This document shows, piece by piece, positions 23,081-32,164 of a stretch of DNA of 42,105 nucleotides. How positions within the stretch are numbered: the first letter of the stretch is position 1; each line of letters opens with the position of its first letter. The position numbers and the translations under genes are program-made. The DNA is from CAYYHA01 sp964471535 (GTDB lineage Bacteria; Myxococcota; Myxococcia; SLRQ01): the NCBI GenBank assembly GCA_964471535.1, contig CAYYHA010000010.1:1-42105 (forward strand), given 5' to 3'. The notes beneath the pieces were generated by a model, which did no database searches, was not told where the DNA came from, and was given only the letters and a program-made list of their open reading frames with translations.

Positions 23081-25381
23081 CTAGGCGCGTCGCACCGCCT
23101 CGACGGCGCGGAGCACCGCCTCGGGCGTGGCGGGGATGGCAAGCGGCACCTCGAGGCCGGGGCGGGGTGCGAACGCGCCGAGGGCGTGACGCAGTGCGGT
23201 GAGCACCCCGATGGCCAGCATCAGGGGGGGCTCGCCCACCGCCTTCGAGCCGTGGATGGTGTTCTCGTTGCGGGCGTCCTCGAGTAGGGCGACGTGGAAG
23301 GCCTCGGGGGCATCGCCCATCGCGGGGATCTTGTACGTGGAGGGCCCGAGGGTGAGCGGTGTCCCATCCTCTCGCCACAGCCACTCTTCGGTGGTGAGCC
23401 AACCCACCCCCTGCACGAAGCCCCCTTCGATCTGTCCCCGGTCGATGCTCGGGACCAGCGAGTCGCCCACGTCGTGGAGGATGTCGACGCGCCGCAGCCG
23501 GTACTCGCCGGTGAGCCCTGAGACCTCCACCTCCACCACCGCTGCGCCGAAGGCGAAGTAGTGGAAGGGTTTGCCCCGGCCCGTCGCCTCGTCGAAGTGG
23601 ATGTCCGGGGTACGGTAGTAGCCGGTGGCAGCGAGCGGCACCTGGGAGAGGTGCGCGCGATCGCACACCGCCTCGAAGGTGCAGCGCGCCTCACCGGCCG
23701 TGGTGAAGACTTCGCCGTCCTCGAAGACCACCGTCTCAGGGGGACACTCCAGCATTCCGGCGGCCACCTGGGCCAGACGCGTGCGGAGCTTCGTGCAGGC
23801 GTCCCGCACCGCTTGACCGTTGAGGTCGGAGCCGCTCGAGGCGGCGGTCGCCGAGGTGTTCGGGACCTTGTCGGTGGCCGTGTTCATCATGCGGATCCGC
23901 TCGGGGGGGATCCCCAGCTCGTGGGCGCAGATGGCGAGCATCTTGGTGTGCAGCCCCTGCCCCATCTCGGTGCCGCCGTGGTTGAGCTGCACCGTGCCGT
24001 CCGCGTAGACGAGCACATAGGCGCCCGCCTGGTTGAGGAAAGCCGTGGTGAAGGAGATACCGAACTTCACCGGGGCGAGCGCGATGCCTCGCTTCACCCA
24101 CGCGTTCTTCGCATTGAAGGCCTCGATGGCGCCGCGCCGCCGCCCGTACTCGCTGCGCTCGAGCAGCTCGCTGTGGATCCGGGGCATCCGGTTGTGTTCC
24201 ACCCGCTGTCCGTAGGGGGTCTCGAGCCCACGGTCCTCCCCGTAGTAGTTGCGCGCGCGGACCTCGGCGGGGTCGAGGTTCAGGCGTTCGGCGGCTCGGT
24301 TGAGGATCTCCTCTATGACCACCATGCCCTGCGGCCCTCCGAAGCCCCGGAAGGCCGTCTGCGAGACGTGGTTCGTGCGGCACACCCGTCCTTCGAAGCG
24401 ACAGGCGGGGACGTAGTAGGCGTTGTCCAGGTGGAAGAGGCAGCGCTGCAGCACCGCCTTCGAGAGGTCGATGGCCCAGCCGCCGTCGGAGTAGGTCCAC
24501 ACCTTCAGCGCGAGCAGCCGGCCCTCTCCATCGAAGCCGGCCTCGAAGCGGCTCCACCAGGGATGCCGCTTGCCGGTGGCGCACATGTCCACCTCGCGCG
24601 TGTAGCGGATCTTCACCGGTCGGCCGAGGCTGCGCGCGGCCAGCGCGGCGAGCGCTGCCGGAGCGGCCGCCTGCGACTCTTTGCCCCCGAAGCCGCCGCC
24701 CATGCGCGGGCACTCCACCACCACGCGGTGGCGCCCGAGTCCGAGGACCTCGGCGACCGTCGCCTGCACCTCCGAGGGGTGCTGCGTCGACGAGAGCACG
24801 TGCAGGTGGCCCCCTTCGAGGGGCAAGGCCAGGGCGGCCTGCGTCTCGAGGTAGAAGTGATCCTGCGCCCCCGTCGAGACCTCGCCCGAGAAGCGCAGCG
24901 CTGCGGCCTGAAGTGCCGCGTCCACGTCGCCCCGGGCGATCACGTAGGGCGGGGTGTGGAAGCTCTCGGCCCGGATGGCTTCCTCGATGGAGAGGATGGC
25001 GGGCTGTGGCGCGTAGTCCACCTCCACCGCCTCCGCCCCCTGCCGCGCCGCCTCCGGCGTCTCCGCCACGACCAGGGCGACGAGCTGCCCCACCGTGTGC
25101 ACCGCCTCCTCGGCCAGCAGCGGCTCGCCGTGGCCCACCGGCGAGACGTCGTTGAGACCCGGGATGTCGGAGGCAAAGTACACCGCGTGCACCCCCGGCA
25201 CCGAACGGGCCGCCTCGCCGGAGCGGGAGAGGATGCGCGCGTGGGCATGGGGGGAGAGCACGGGCCAGCCGTGGAGGAGCCCGGGGGGTTCGGGGTAGTC
25301 GTCGACGTAGAGAGCCTCTCCCGTGGCGTGTTTCAGGCCACTCTCGTGGGGCAGCGCCTTTCCCAGGGGCGATGGGCTCAT
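23081..25381 (-). CDS. xdhB: Xanthine dehydrogenase, molybdenum-binding subunit
   Basis: A 766-residue large subunit of the molybdenum hydroxylase family. It has the N-terminal a/b hammerhead domain (KHATGEALYVDDYPEPPG) and then the molybdopterin domain. The xanthine-oxidising active-site residues are all present: Glu235 in MGGGFGGKE, Arg345 in TAFRGFGGPQG and the catalytic Glu717 in GEPPLMLA. NHGGTEMGQGLHTK and ATAASSGSDLNG are cofactor-binding segments. With XdhA it oxidises hypoxanthine and xanthine to urate in purine breakdown; these residues favour true xanthine dehydrogenase over CO or isoquinoline enzymes. The start overlaps the xdhA stop by four bases. Confidence 0.93.
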   Translation of the reverse strand: MSPSPLGKALPHESGLKHATGEALYVDDYPEPPGLLHGWPVLSPHAHARILSRSGEAARSVPGVHAVYFASDIPGLNDVSPVGHGEPLLAEEAVHTVGQLVALVVAETPEAARQGAEAVEVDYAPQPAILSIEEAIRAESFHTPPYVIARGDVDAALQAAALRFSGEVSTGAQDHFYLETQAALALPLEGGHLHVLSSTQHPSEVQATVAEVLGLGRHRVVVECPRMGGGFGGKESQAAAPAALAALAARSLGRPVKIRYTREVDMCATGKRHPWWSRFEAGFDGEGRLLALKVWTYSDGGWAIDLSKAVLQRCLFHLDNAYYVPACRFEGRVCRTNHVSQTAFRGFGGPQGMVVIEEILNRAAERLNLDPAEVRARNYYGEDRGLETPYGQRVEHNRMPRIHSELLERSEYGRRRGAIEAFNAKNAWVKRGIALAPVKFGISFTTAFLNQAGAYVLVYADGTVQLNHGGTEMGQGLHTKMLAICAHELGIPPERIRMMNTATDKVPNTSATAASSGSDLNGQAVRDACTKLRTRLAQVAAGMLECPPETVVFEDGEVFTTAGEARCTFEAVCDRAHLSQVPLAATGYYRTPDIHFDEATGRGKPFHYFAFGAAVVEVEVSGLTGEYRLRRVDILHDVGDSLVPSIDRGQIEGGFVQGVGWLTTEEWLWREDGTPLTLGPSTYKIPAMGDAPEAFHVALLEDARNENTIHGSKAVGEPPLMLAIGVLTALRHALGAFAPRPGLEVPLAIPATPEAVLRAVEAVRRA

Positions 25382-26832
25382 TCGCGCACCTCCAGGGCGA
25401 CGGTCGAGGTGGGGCGGTCGGGCAGGCGGGGCAGGGGATCGGCGAGGGTCTCCAGATAGAAGGCGCGCAGGAGGTTTCGCGCCACCGTGCGCCGGTACCA
25501 GGCGCTGCCGCGGTGGTCGTCGATGGGGTGGATCTCCTGCTCGAGCACCTCGGCCGCCGCCTCCACCGTCTCCTGAGTCCAGGGGCGGCCGACCACGGCC
25601 GCTTCGGTCTCGGTCACCCGCAGCGGCGTGGGGGCGACGCCGCCGAAGGCGAAGCGCGCCCTCGTCACCCTCTGGCCATCGAGATGCACCGAGAGTCCCG
25701 CCGAGACGGTGCTGATGTCCATCTCGCGCCGCTTGGACACCTTGTAGGCCGAGGCGCGTGTGCCCCCAGGGATGCGGGGCACCCGCACCGCCGTCACGAT
25801 CTCCCCCGGGCCGAGCGCCGTCTTCCGGTAGCCGACGAAGAAGTCCGAGAGGTCCACGCTGCGCCGGCCCTGCGGCCCCTCGATCTCGAGCGACGCGTCG
25901 AGGGCCAAGAGCACCGGTGCGGTGTCGCCGATGGGAGAGGCGTTGCAGAGGTTCCCACCCAAGGTCGCGCGGTGCTTGATCTGCCGCGAGCCGAAGAAGC
26001 GCAGCATGCGCTCGAGCGGGGGCAGCGCATCCCGCGCCCAGGCCTCGACGTCCGTCAGCGGTGCGGCGGCGCCGATTCGATACGTGTCCCCATCCGTCTC
26101 GATGATCCGTAGCGCTTCGATCCCCTCCACCGAGACCAGCGCGGGAAAGCGCCGGTGCGCCTTGGTGATCTCGAGGGAGAGATCGGTACCGCCGGCGACG
26201 ACGCGCGCCTCCGGATGATCGCCTAGGATGCGCACCGCCTCGGCCACCGTCTCGGGCATGAAGAAGGCGCGCCCCTTCGCCCCGTAGCGCCGCACGGGGG
26301 GCTCCTCGGGGGGGCACTCGAGGAGGCGCCGGATCGGCCCTTCGGGCCGCTGCCCCGCCACCCGTCGCGCCGCGTCTCGGATGGGGCGGTATCCGGTGCA
26401 CCGGCAGAGGTTGCCACAGAGCTGATCGTCGAGCTTCCACGCCTCGTCGAGATCGCTGCGGTAGCAGGCCTCGGCCAGGGAAAGGACCACCCCGGGGGTG
26501 CAGTAGCCGCACTGGGAGCCCAGCGCCTCGGCGAGGGCCCGTTGCACCAGGTGGGGCCGGTCGCCGGTGGCGAGGCCTTCGCAGGTGTAGATGCGCCGGC
26601 CCTGCACCATGGGCAGGAGCACGAGGCAGGCGTTGACCGCCCGGAGCCGGCCGCCGCCCGCTGCATCGACGTCCACCACCCCCACGGTGCAGGCGCCGCA
26701 GTCCCCCTCGCGGCACCCCTCCTTCGTGCCGGTGAGGCGCCGCGCCCGGAGGTAGTCGAGGAGCGTGGTGTTGGGATCGAGATCCTCGACCTCGAGCGGG
26801 GCGCCGTTCACCCAGATCCGCAGCCGGTCCAT
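25378..26832 (-). CDS. xdhA: Xanthine dehydrogenase, iron-sulfur and FAD subunit
   Basis: A 484-residue small subunit. Residues 1-80 are a plant-type ferredoxin domain with the [2Fe-2S] cysteines Cys40, Cys45, Cys48 and Cys69 (GCREGDCGAC and NACLVLLP). Residues 85-160 hold the second cluster (Cys108, Cys111, Cys143, Cys145; CGYCTPG and CRCTGYRPI). From about residue 190 comes the FAD domain (VVAGGTDLSLEITK, then TLGGNLCNASPIGDTAP) and a C-terminal CO-dehydrogenase flavoprotein domain. It passes electrons from the molybdenum centre to NAD+. The ATG at 26832 is the natural start of the ferredoxin domain. The deacylase gene lies 61 bases upstream on the same strand. Confidence 0.93.
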   Translation of the reverse strand: MDRLRIWVNGAPLEVEDLDPNTTLLDYLRARRLTGTKEGCREGDCGACTVGVVDVDAAGGGRLRAVNACLVLLPMVQGRRIYTCEGLATGDRPHLVQRALAEALGSQCGYCTPGVVLSLAEACYRSDLDEAWKLDDQLCGNLCRCTGYRPIRDAARRVAGQRPEGPIRRLLECPPEEPPVRRYGAKGRAFFMPETVAEAVRILGDHPEARVVAGGTDLSLEITKAHRRFPALVSVEGIEALRIIETDGDTYRIGAAAPLTDVEAWARDALPPLERMLRFFGSRQIKHRATLGGNLCNASPIGDTAPVLLALDASLEIEGPQGRRSVDLSDFFVGYRKTALGPGEIVTAVRVPRIPGGTRASAYKVSKRREMDISTVSAGLSVHLDGQRVTRARFAFGGVAPTPLRVTETEAAVVGRPWTQETVEAAAEVLEQEIHPIDDHRGSAWYRRTVARNLLRAFYLETLADPLPRLPDRPTSTVALEVRE

Positions 26833-26893
26833 GGATCGAAGTACACCACGACGCCGCCACACCTGGCGAGGCGCTGCGGCGCCGGTGCCCCTC

Positions 26894-27925
26894 TCACCCG
26901 TCCGCTGGCGCCCCGTCGAGCTCTGCGCCGAGGCGGGCCGGCAGCGAGCCCGGCTCGTCGAAGGCGGCGAGGTGCAAGAGCGCATCCCCCTCGCACGCCA
27001 GGGGGAGGCGGCGGATGCCGATCACCGCGCCGTGGCCCGGCGCCTCGACCGTCGCCAGGGGCTCGCCGAAGGGATCCGTCAGCGTGGCGACGGCCTGCCC
27101 CCGGGCGACGCGATCCCCGAGGCGGACGAGGGGCCGGAAGATGCCGCTTTTCGGGGCGCGCAGCCAGCGGCTGCTGCGGGCGACGGGGGGGCCGGCGGTG
27201 CGAGCCGCCGGCTGTGGCGCGATCTCTGATGCCTCCGTGCCGCCGAGGACGTGCAGGGCGGCGAGCACCGAGAGGACACCCCGGGCGCCCACCCAGGCGG
27301 CGGCCTCGTCGAAGCGAAGCGCCTCTCCCGCCTCGTAGAGGAGGCAGGTCTTCCCCAGCCCGGCACAGGCGCGGCGCAGCGATCCATCGGGCGCTGCCTT
27401 CTCGAGCACGATCGGCGGACCAAAGGCCCGGGCCAGGTCGCGGGCGGCGGACGCGCCGGGGTCGATGCGGATCTGGGGGAGGTTCTCGCGATGCGCCGCG
27501 CCGCTGTGGACGTCGACCACCACGTCGGCCGGCGTCACGAGCGCCTCCATGAGCTGGGCGGCGAGGCGGGCCGCCAGGGAGCCCTGGCGCCGGCCGGGGA
27601 AGGCCCGGTTCAGGTCCCGGCGATCGGGGAGGTAGCGGCTCCGGCAGGCGAGGCCGTACGGGTTGACGCAGGGCGCCACGAGGAGGGTGCCCCTCAGCAG
27701 CCGCGCCTCGACGCTGGCAAGGAGGCGCCGCGCCACCTCGAGTCCCAGGATCTCGTCTCCATGGACCCCGCCGACGAGGAGCAGGGTGGGGCCCGGCTGG
27801 GCCCCGCGGAGGACCTCCACTGGGAGCGAGAGCGGCTCGACCGAGCAGAGGCCGGGGAGGGGCAGCTCGACCCGGGTGCGACGTCCCGGGGGACAGGGGG
27901 TTCCGCCGATGCGCCCGTCACCCAT
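26894..27925 (-). CDS. AstE/AspA-like zinc deacylase
   Basis: A 343-residue member of the succinylglutamate desuccinylase/aspartoacylase family. The zinc site is visible: His55 and Glu58 in GGVHGDEILG and His140 in VVDVHSGAAHR. DRRDLNRAFPGR is the substrate-arginine block, and YEAGE carries the likely catalytic Glu. The C-terminal 110 residues form the usual swivelling domain (KSGIFRPLVRLGDRVARGQA). The family removes acyl groups from N-acyl amino acids or related amides. It is the first gene of a likely operon with xdhA-xdhC, so an N-acylated nitrogen compound feeding into purine or N-heterocycle breakdown is possible; that is inference. The ATG at 27925 has neither a -10 nor a ribosome site nearby, so the start is less certain than others. 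Confidence 0.85.
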   Translation of the reverse strand: MGDGRIGGTPCPPGRRTRVELPLPGLCSVEPLSLPVEVLRGAQPGPTLLLVGGVHGDEILGLEVARRLLASVEARLLRGTLLVAPCVNPYGLACRSRYLPDRRDLNRAFPGRRQGSLAARLAAQLMEALVTPADVVVDVHSGAAHRENLPQIRIDPGASAARDLARAFGPPIVLEKAAPDGSLRRACAGLGKTCLLYEAGEALRFDEAAAWVGARGVLSVLAALHVLGGTEASEIAPQPAARTAGPPVARSSRWLRAPKSGIFRPLVRLGDRVARGQAVATLTDPFGEPLATVEAPGHGAVIGIRRLPLACEGDALLHLAAFDEPGSLPARLGAELDGAPADG

Positions 27926-28045
27926 CGGGTGTGCCTTCGCTGCCCGCCCGTGCGCCAAGGCAGTCCTGTTCCGGCGCCGTGTCGCCGCCTTGTCTCGCTG
28001 TGCTGTCCATGGCCGGCCCAGCCTATCCCTTCCCGCCTCTTTTGC

Positions 28046-28051
28046 TACAGT
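28046..28051 (+). promoter_or_regulatory. -10 element of the TraB/GumN gene
   Basis: TGC preceding TACAGT (an extended -10-like setting, tttTGCTACAGT), then 7 bases to the ATG at 28059. No clear -35 was seen. Confidence 0.5.
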
Positions 28052-28058
28052 GGGCGCC

Positions 28059-29000
28059 ATGGCACGCCCACGGTTCCTCGCGCCCCGCCCGCTCCACCGC
28101 CGCCTCGGCCGGGCCGGCCCGAGCGCACTCACCCGTCTCGCCGTGCTCCTCGCGGCGCTCGGTGCCGCCGTGCCCGCGGCCGCACGGGGTTCGCGGGGCT
28201 TTCTATGGCAGGTGGAGAAGGACGGGCGGAAGGGATACCTCCTCGGCTCGGTGCACATGGGCGACGAGCGCCTCTACCCCTTGAGCGCCGCCACCGAGCA
28301 GGCATGGCGGACTTCGAAGGTCCTGGTGGTCGAGGCGGACGTCAGTGGCTCGGGGATGGCCGCGCTCCAAGGTGCGGCGATGGAGGCCATGTACCAGGAT
28401 GGCAGCACCCTCGCCGACCACATCCCCAAGCCGCTTCTCGAGCGGACGCTCCGGGCGCTCGAGGGCTCGGCCCTGCCCAAGGAGATGTTCCTGCGCTTCA
28501 AGCCCTGGCTGGTCGCCATGCAGCTGACCTCTCTCGGCTTCCAGAAGGCCGGCCTCGACCCCAAGCTGGGCCTCGATATGCACTTTCTGGAGCGCGCCAG
28601 GGAGGAGGGCCGCCCGGTGGAGGAGCTCGAGGGCCTGGCGTTCCAGCTCGCCCTCTTCAGCGGCTTCACCGACGAGGAGCAGGTGCTCTTTCTCGAGTAC
28701 ACCCTCGAGGACATCGAGCACGTCGCCTCGCAGGTCCAGACCCTGATGAAGGCGTTCAAGGAGGGCGACGAGAAGATCCTGGCCAAGCTCTCTCGGGAGG
28801 CGCTGGCGAAGAACCCGAAGCTCGAGCCCATCTTCCACAAGCTCTACGACACGCGCAACGCCAAGATGGCCGAGCGGGTCGACAGCCTCATCCGGGCGGG
28901 GAAGGTGCCCTTCGTGGTGGTGGGCGCAGGCCACCTCGTCGGCCGCGAGGGGCTCCTCGAGCTGCTCGAGAAGAAGGGGTACACGGTTACCCGCCTGTAA
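28059..29000 (+). CDS. TraB/GumN-family secreted protein
   Basis: A 313-residue protein. An Arg-rich start leads to a hydrophobic core LAVLLAALGAAV (about 26-38) and cleavage near PAAARG, so it is exported. The mature part has the two GxxH blocks of the TraB/GumN/Tiki superfamily: GYLLGSVHMG (His66) and VVVGAGHLVGREGLLELLEK near the C-terminus (His292). A helical middle carries conserved acidic residues (EADVSG, then PKLGLDMHFLERA). Tiki proteins are metalloproteases; the bacterial members are largely uncharacterised, and peptidase activity is an inference. It is transcribed alone. Confidence 0.88.
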   Translation: MARPRFLAPRPLHRRLGRAGPSALTRLAVLLAALGAAVPAAARGSRGFLWQVEKDGRKGYLLGSVHMGDERLYPLSAATEQAWRTSKVLVVEADVSGSGMAALQGAAMEAMYQDGSTLADHIPKPLLERTLRALEGSALPKEMFLRFKPWLVAMQLTSLGFQKAGLDPKLGLDMHFLERAREEGRPVEELEGLAFQLALFSGFTDEEQVLFLEYTLEDIEHVASQVQTLMKAFKEGDEKILAKLSREALAKNPKLEPIFHKLYDTRNAKMAERVDSLIRAGKVPFVVVGAGHLVGREGLLELLEKKGYTVTRL

Positions 29001-29050
29001 GGCCCGCCGCGTTCCGGTGCGCCGCCTCGCCGCGCGGAGCCCGGCGGGAC

Positions 29051-29068
29051 CGGAGCGGGGAAGCTCCG
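29051..29068 (+). terminator. Hairpin after the TraB/GumN gene
   Basis: CGGAGC and GCTCCG form a perfect 6-bp stem with loop GGGGAA, 50 bases past the TraB stop. There is no T-tract. Confidence 0.35.
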
Positions 29069-29104
29069 CAGGCGACCCCTTCCACCGCAAGCGAGCCTCC
29101 GGGG

Positions 29105-29110
29105 TATGCT
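29105..29110 (+). promoter_or_regulatory. -10 element of the YqgE/ABC operon
   Basis: TATGCT ending six bases before the GTG at 29117. It sits in the loop of a small inverted repeat, CGGGG...CCCCG (29100-29115). Confidence 0.45.
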
Positions 29111-29116
29111 CCCCGC

Positions 29117-29683
29117 GTGAGCACGCGCCTCCACATGACCCTGGTGGCGGTCACCGCATTCCTCGTGATGGGGCAGGTCTCGAAGCTGCGAGCCTGGGTG
29201 GACGGGAGCGTCCCACCTACGCCCGAGGTGGGCGACCTCCTGGTGGCGCGGCCGGGACGGGTGGACGCCACCTTCGACAAGACCCTGGTCCTGGTGGTGG
29301 AGAAGAACGACCGGGGCACCACCGGGCTCGTGATCAACCGCCGCACCCCGCCGCCCCACCTCGGCTTCGTCGCCTGGCCGGAGGACGAGGGGTGGGGCGG
29401 GCCGCTGCAGCCGGATGCGCGCTTCGTGCTCGCGCCGGCGAAGTTTCCTGGGGCCACCTGGGTCGGCGACGGGATCTGGTACGCCAACACCGCCGGCCGG
29501 GCCGTGCCAGAGGGCAGCCGCCGCTTCCGCGGCTGGGCCGGCTGGGTCCCCGGGCAGCTCGAGGCGGAGGTGGCCGCGGGCGGCTGGTTGGTGCTTCCCG
29601 CCCGGCCCGAGCAGGTCTTCGGCGGGGAACCGTCCTGGGCCGAGGTGGTGGCCGCGTCGATGCGGGAGGCCTTTGCCGGATGA
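29117..29683 (+). CDS. Membrane-anchored YqgE/AlgH-family protein
   Basis: A 188-residue protein. From about residue 35 it matches the YqgE/AlgH (DUF179) fold: GDLLVARPGRVDATFDKTLV, then NDRGTTGLVINRR and GGPLQPDARFVL. The family is widespread and its function is unresolved. Two things are unusual. The first 20 residues (MTLVAVTAFLVMGQV core) form a hydrophobic signal or anchor that normal cytoplasmic YqgE lacks. Also, its stop overlaps the start of an ABC-exporter ATPase by four bases, whereas YqgE usually sits beside ruvX. The GTG at 29117 is chosen for the -10 spacing; an ATG at 29135 is the alternative. Confidence 0.82.
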   Translation: MSTRLHMTLVAVTAFLVMGQVSKLRAWVDGSVPPTPEVGDLLVARPGRVDATFDKTLVLVVEKNDRGTTGLVINRRTPPPHLGFVAWPEDEGWGGPLQPDARFVLAPAKFPGATWVGDGIWYANTAGRAVPEGSRRFRGWAGWVPGQLEAEVAAGGWLVLPARPEQVFGGEPSWAEVVAASMREAFAG

Positions 29684-30483
29684 ACCTGCCTGCGCGCGAG
29701 CTGGCGGTGCGGGCCGCCGGGGTGGTGAAGCGCTTCGGCGAGTTCACGGCGCTCGACGGACTCGACATGCACCTCGTCCGCGGCAGCTTCTACGCCTTCT
29801 TGGGCCCCAACGGCGCCGGCAAGTCGACCACCCTCTCGGTGTTCACCGGGGTCTACGAGCCCGACGCAGGCGAGGTGGAGATCCTGGGCTTCGATGCGCG
29901 CACGCACCCCCTCGAGGTGAAGCGGCGCATCGGGGTGGTGCCGGAGGAGCTGGCGCTCTTCGAGCGGCTGACCGGGCGGCAGTACCTCGTCTTCTGCGGC
30001 CGGATGTACGGGCTCGAGGCCGCCGAGGCGGAGGCGCGGGGCGAGGAACTTCTGCGGCTGACCGACCTCGAGGCCCGCGCCGATGCGCTGGTGGCCGAGT
30101 ACTCGAAGGGGATGCGCCGGCGTCTGGCCATCGCCGCAGCACTCATCCACGGTCCCGAGCTGGTCTTCCTCGACGAGCCCTTCGAGGGCATCGACGTGAT
30201 GGCCGCCGGCGTGGTGCGCGAGCTGCTCTCCGAACTCTCCCGGAGCGGCGTCACCCTGCTGCTCACCACCCACGTCCTCGAGGTGGCCGAGCGGCTCGCC
30301 ACGCACGCGGGCATCATCCGCGGGGGACGCATGGCGGACGAGGGCACCCTCGAGGCCCTGAAGGCCCGCCATGGCGCGGGCAGCCTGGCCGAGGTCTTCG
30401 AGCGCATCGTCGGCGCTCCTGCCTCCAAGGGGGTGCGCCTCTCCTTCTACGACGCCGCGCACCCCGCCCGAGAGGGCACCTGA
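29680..30483 (+). CDS. ABC-2-type exporter ATP-binding protein
   Basis: A 267-residue ATPase with Walker A GPNGAGKST (42-50), signature YSKGMRRR, Walker B LVFLDEPFEGID and an H-loop in TTHV. The sequence type (SKGM signature, VVKRFGEFTALDGL) fits the CcmA/GldA/NatA group that drives ABC-2 exporters. The C-terminal 40 residues form a small extension typical of this group. Overlap with the YqgE-like gene and a short gap to the permease make a three-gene operon. The substrate is not evident; drugs, lipids or polysaccharides are exported by relatives. Confidence 0.92.
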   Translation: MNLPARELAVRAAGVVKRFGEFTALDGLDMHLVRGSFYAFLGPNGAGKSTTLSVFTGVYEPDAGEVEILGFDARTHPLEVKRRIGVVPEELALFERLTGRQYLVFCGRMYGLEAAEAEARGEELLRLTDLEARADALVAEYSKGMRRRLAIAAALIHGPELVFLDEPFEGIDVMAAGVVRELLSELSRSGVTLLLTTHVLEVAERLATHAGIIRGGRMADEGTLEALKARHGAGSLAEVFERIVGAPASKGVRLSFYDAAHPAREGT

Positions 30484-30490
30484 ACGAGCC

Positions 30491-32149
30491 ATGCGCGCGC
30501 CCCCGCCCGTCCCCGGCTTCGCCCGCCACCTCCTCCTCCTGTGGCGGATGCGCGTGGACTCGGCCCTCGGCGCTCGGAGGGGCCCGGGGCGCCTCTTCGC
30601 CGTCGCCGGATACCTGGCCAGCGCCCTCCCGGCGCTTCCGCTCGCCGCCGGAGGCTATGCCCTCCTCACCTGGAGCCCCATCGCCCGCTCCCACCTGTGG
30701 CCTCGCCTCTTCTACGACCTCCTCGCCTTCGTCACCTTCTGTGTGTGGGTCGCCTGGCCGGTGATGAGCGCCCGGGTCGACGACCACAGCGAGCTGCGGC
30801 GCTTCCTCGCCTTTCCCATCACCCCCTGGCGCCTCCTCGTCGCCTCCTCCCTCGCCACGCTGGTCGAGCCGCTCGGCCTCGTGCTGACGGCACCGCTGCT
30901 GGGAGCCACCTTTGGGTACCTCTCCCTCCTGGATCTCTCACCCTGGGCGGCACTGCCCCATCTCGCCGCCTTTCTGGTCCTGTGCGTCGCGTGGAGTCGG
31001 GCGGCGCTCCACCTGGTGATCGGTGTCTTGCGCCGCCGCCGCGGGGCGCAGGCCATCGGTGGCTTTTTCGCCGTGGTCGTGGCCGTCTCGCTGCTCATCC
31101 CCCCGGTCGATACCTCGTGGCTCGAGGGCGCCGGCGGCACCCTCGGTGGCGTGTCCCCGGAGTTTGCGCTGCAGGCGGCGCTCGGGCTCTCGCGGGTGCC
31201 CACCGGCTACCTGGGGGAGGGGCTTCGCACGCTGGCCGCAGGCTCGCTGCGGGGGGCTCTCCTCGAGTGGGGGCTCCTCGCCGCCTTCGCGGGGGTGGGG
31301 CTCTACTATGCCTGGCGGCTCCTGCTCGAGTTCCGGGACGTGAGCGGACGCCGCGGCGCCGGCAGCGTGCGAGTGCGCCGGGGGCTTCGGCCCTTCGCGC
31401 GGACGCGCTCGGTGCTGGCCACCCTGGTGGTCCGCGAGGCGCTCGATCTGTGGCGCAACCCGCGGGCGCGACTGCTCGCCTTCGTGCCGCTGCTCCTCGC
31501 GGTGCTGATCCGTGTCTTCTCGGGACGCGACTTGATCCTCCACCTGGTGCCCGCCCGCGCCGATGCCTGGCTGATGGGAGGCCTGGTGCTCTACGCCGCG
31601 ATCGTCTTCGGCACCACCTTCGCCCAGAACATCTTCGGCTACGACGACCGCGGCTTTGCCCTCTACCTGAGCGCGCCGGTGGATCTGGGCACCGTGGCCA
31701 GGGCGAAGAACCTCGTGCACGGGGCGACGGCACTCCTCATGGCCCTGGGCTTCACCGTCTTCTATCGCCTCTACTTCGGGGCCGGCGGCCTCTTCGACGC
31801 CGCCGCCGCGCTCCTCGCCGTCGCCACCGTGGTGCCCATCCTGACGGCGAGCGGCAACGTGACCAGCGCCCTGTGGCCGGTGCGCTACCACACGACCCTC
31901 GACCGTCGCGATCGCCAGCCCCGGGCTGCGATGCTCTTCGGCCTCTCCTCCGCCGGGCTCGGCGTCGCCCCCTGGGCGGCGGTGCTGGGACGCCTCGGCG
32001 AGGGGCCCCTCGGTGCCAGCCACCTCGCGGTCCTGGCGGCGGTCGCGCTCGTCGCCTGGATCGTCGCAGGCCTGACCCACCGGCGGGCCGTGCGTCTCTT
32101 GGTGCGGCGGCGCGAGGCCATCCTCCAGGCCATCAGCCGCGACGGTTAG
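30491..32149 (+). CDS. ABC-2-type exporter permease, double-size
   Basis: A 552-residue integral membrane protein with about 12 hydrophobic segments in two halves (roughly 35-270 and 325-540), separated by a basic cytoplasmic stretch (RGAGSVRVRRGLRPFARTRS). Each half resembles one ABC-2 permease unit, so a single chain may replace the usual dimer. It starts seven bases after the ATPase stop and is the last gene of that operon. Sequence similarity to a named family is weak by eye; the role is deduced from membrane topology and position beside the ATPase. Confidence 0.8.
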   Translation: MRAPPPVPGFARHLLLLWRMRVDSALGARRGPGRLFAVAGYLASALPALPLAAGGYALLTWSPIARSHLWPRLFYDLLAFVTFCVWVAWPVMSARVDDHSELRRFLAFPITPWRLLVASSLATLVEPLGLVLTAPLLGATFGYLSLLDLSPWAALPHLAAFLVLCVAWSRAALHLVIGVLRRRRGAQAIGGFFAVVVAVSLLIPPVDTSWLEGAGGTLGGVSPEFALQAALGLSRVPTGYLGEGLRTLAAGSLRGALLEWGLLAAFAGVGLYYAWRLLLEFRDVSGRRGAGSVRVRRGLRPFARTRSVLATLVVREALDLWRNPRARLLAFVPLLLAVLIRVFSGRDLILHLVPARADAWLMGGLVLYAAIVFGTTFAQNIFGYDDRGFALYLSAPVDLGTVARAKNLVHGATALLMALGFTVFYRLYFGAGGLFDAAAALLAVATVVPILTASGNVTSALWPVRYHTTLDRRDRQPRAAMLFGLSSAGLGVAPWAAVLGRLGEGPLGASHLAVLAAVALVAWIVAGLTHRRAVRLLVRRREAILQAISRDG

Positions 32150-32164
32150 GCTCAGGGCGTCGGC

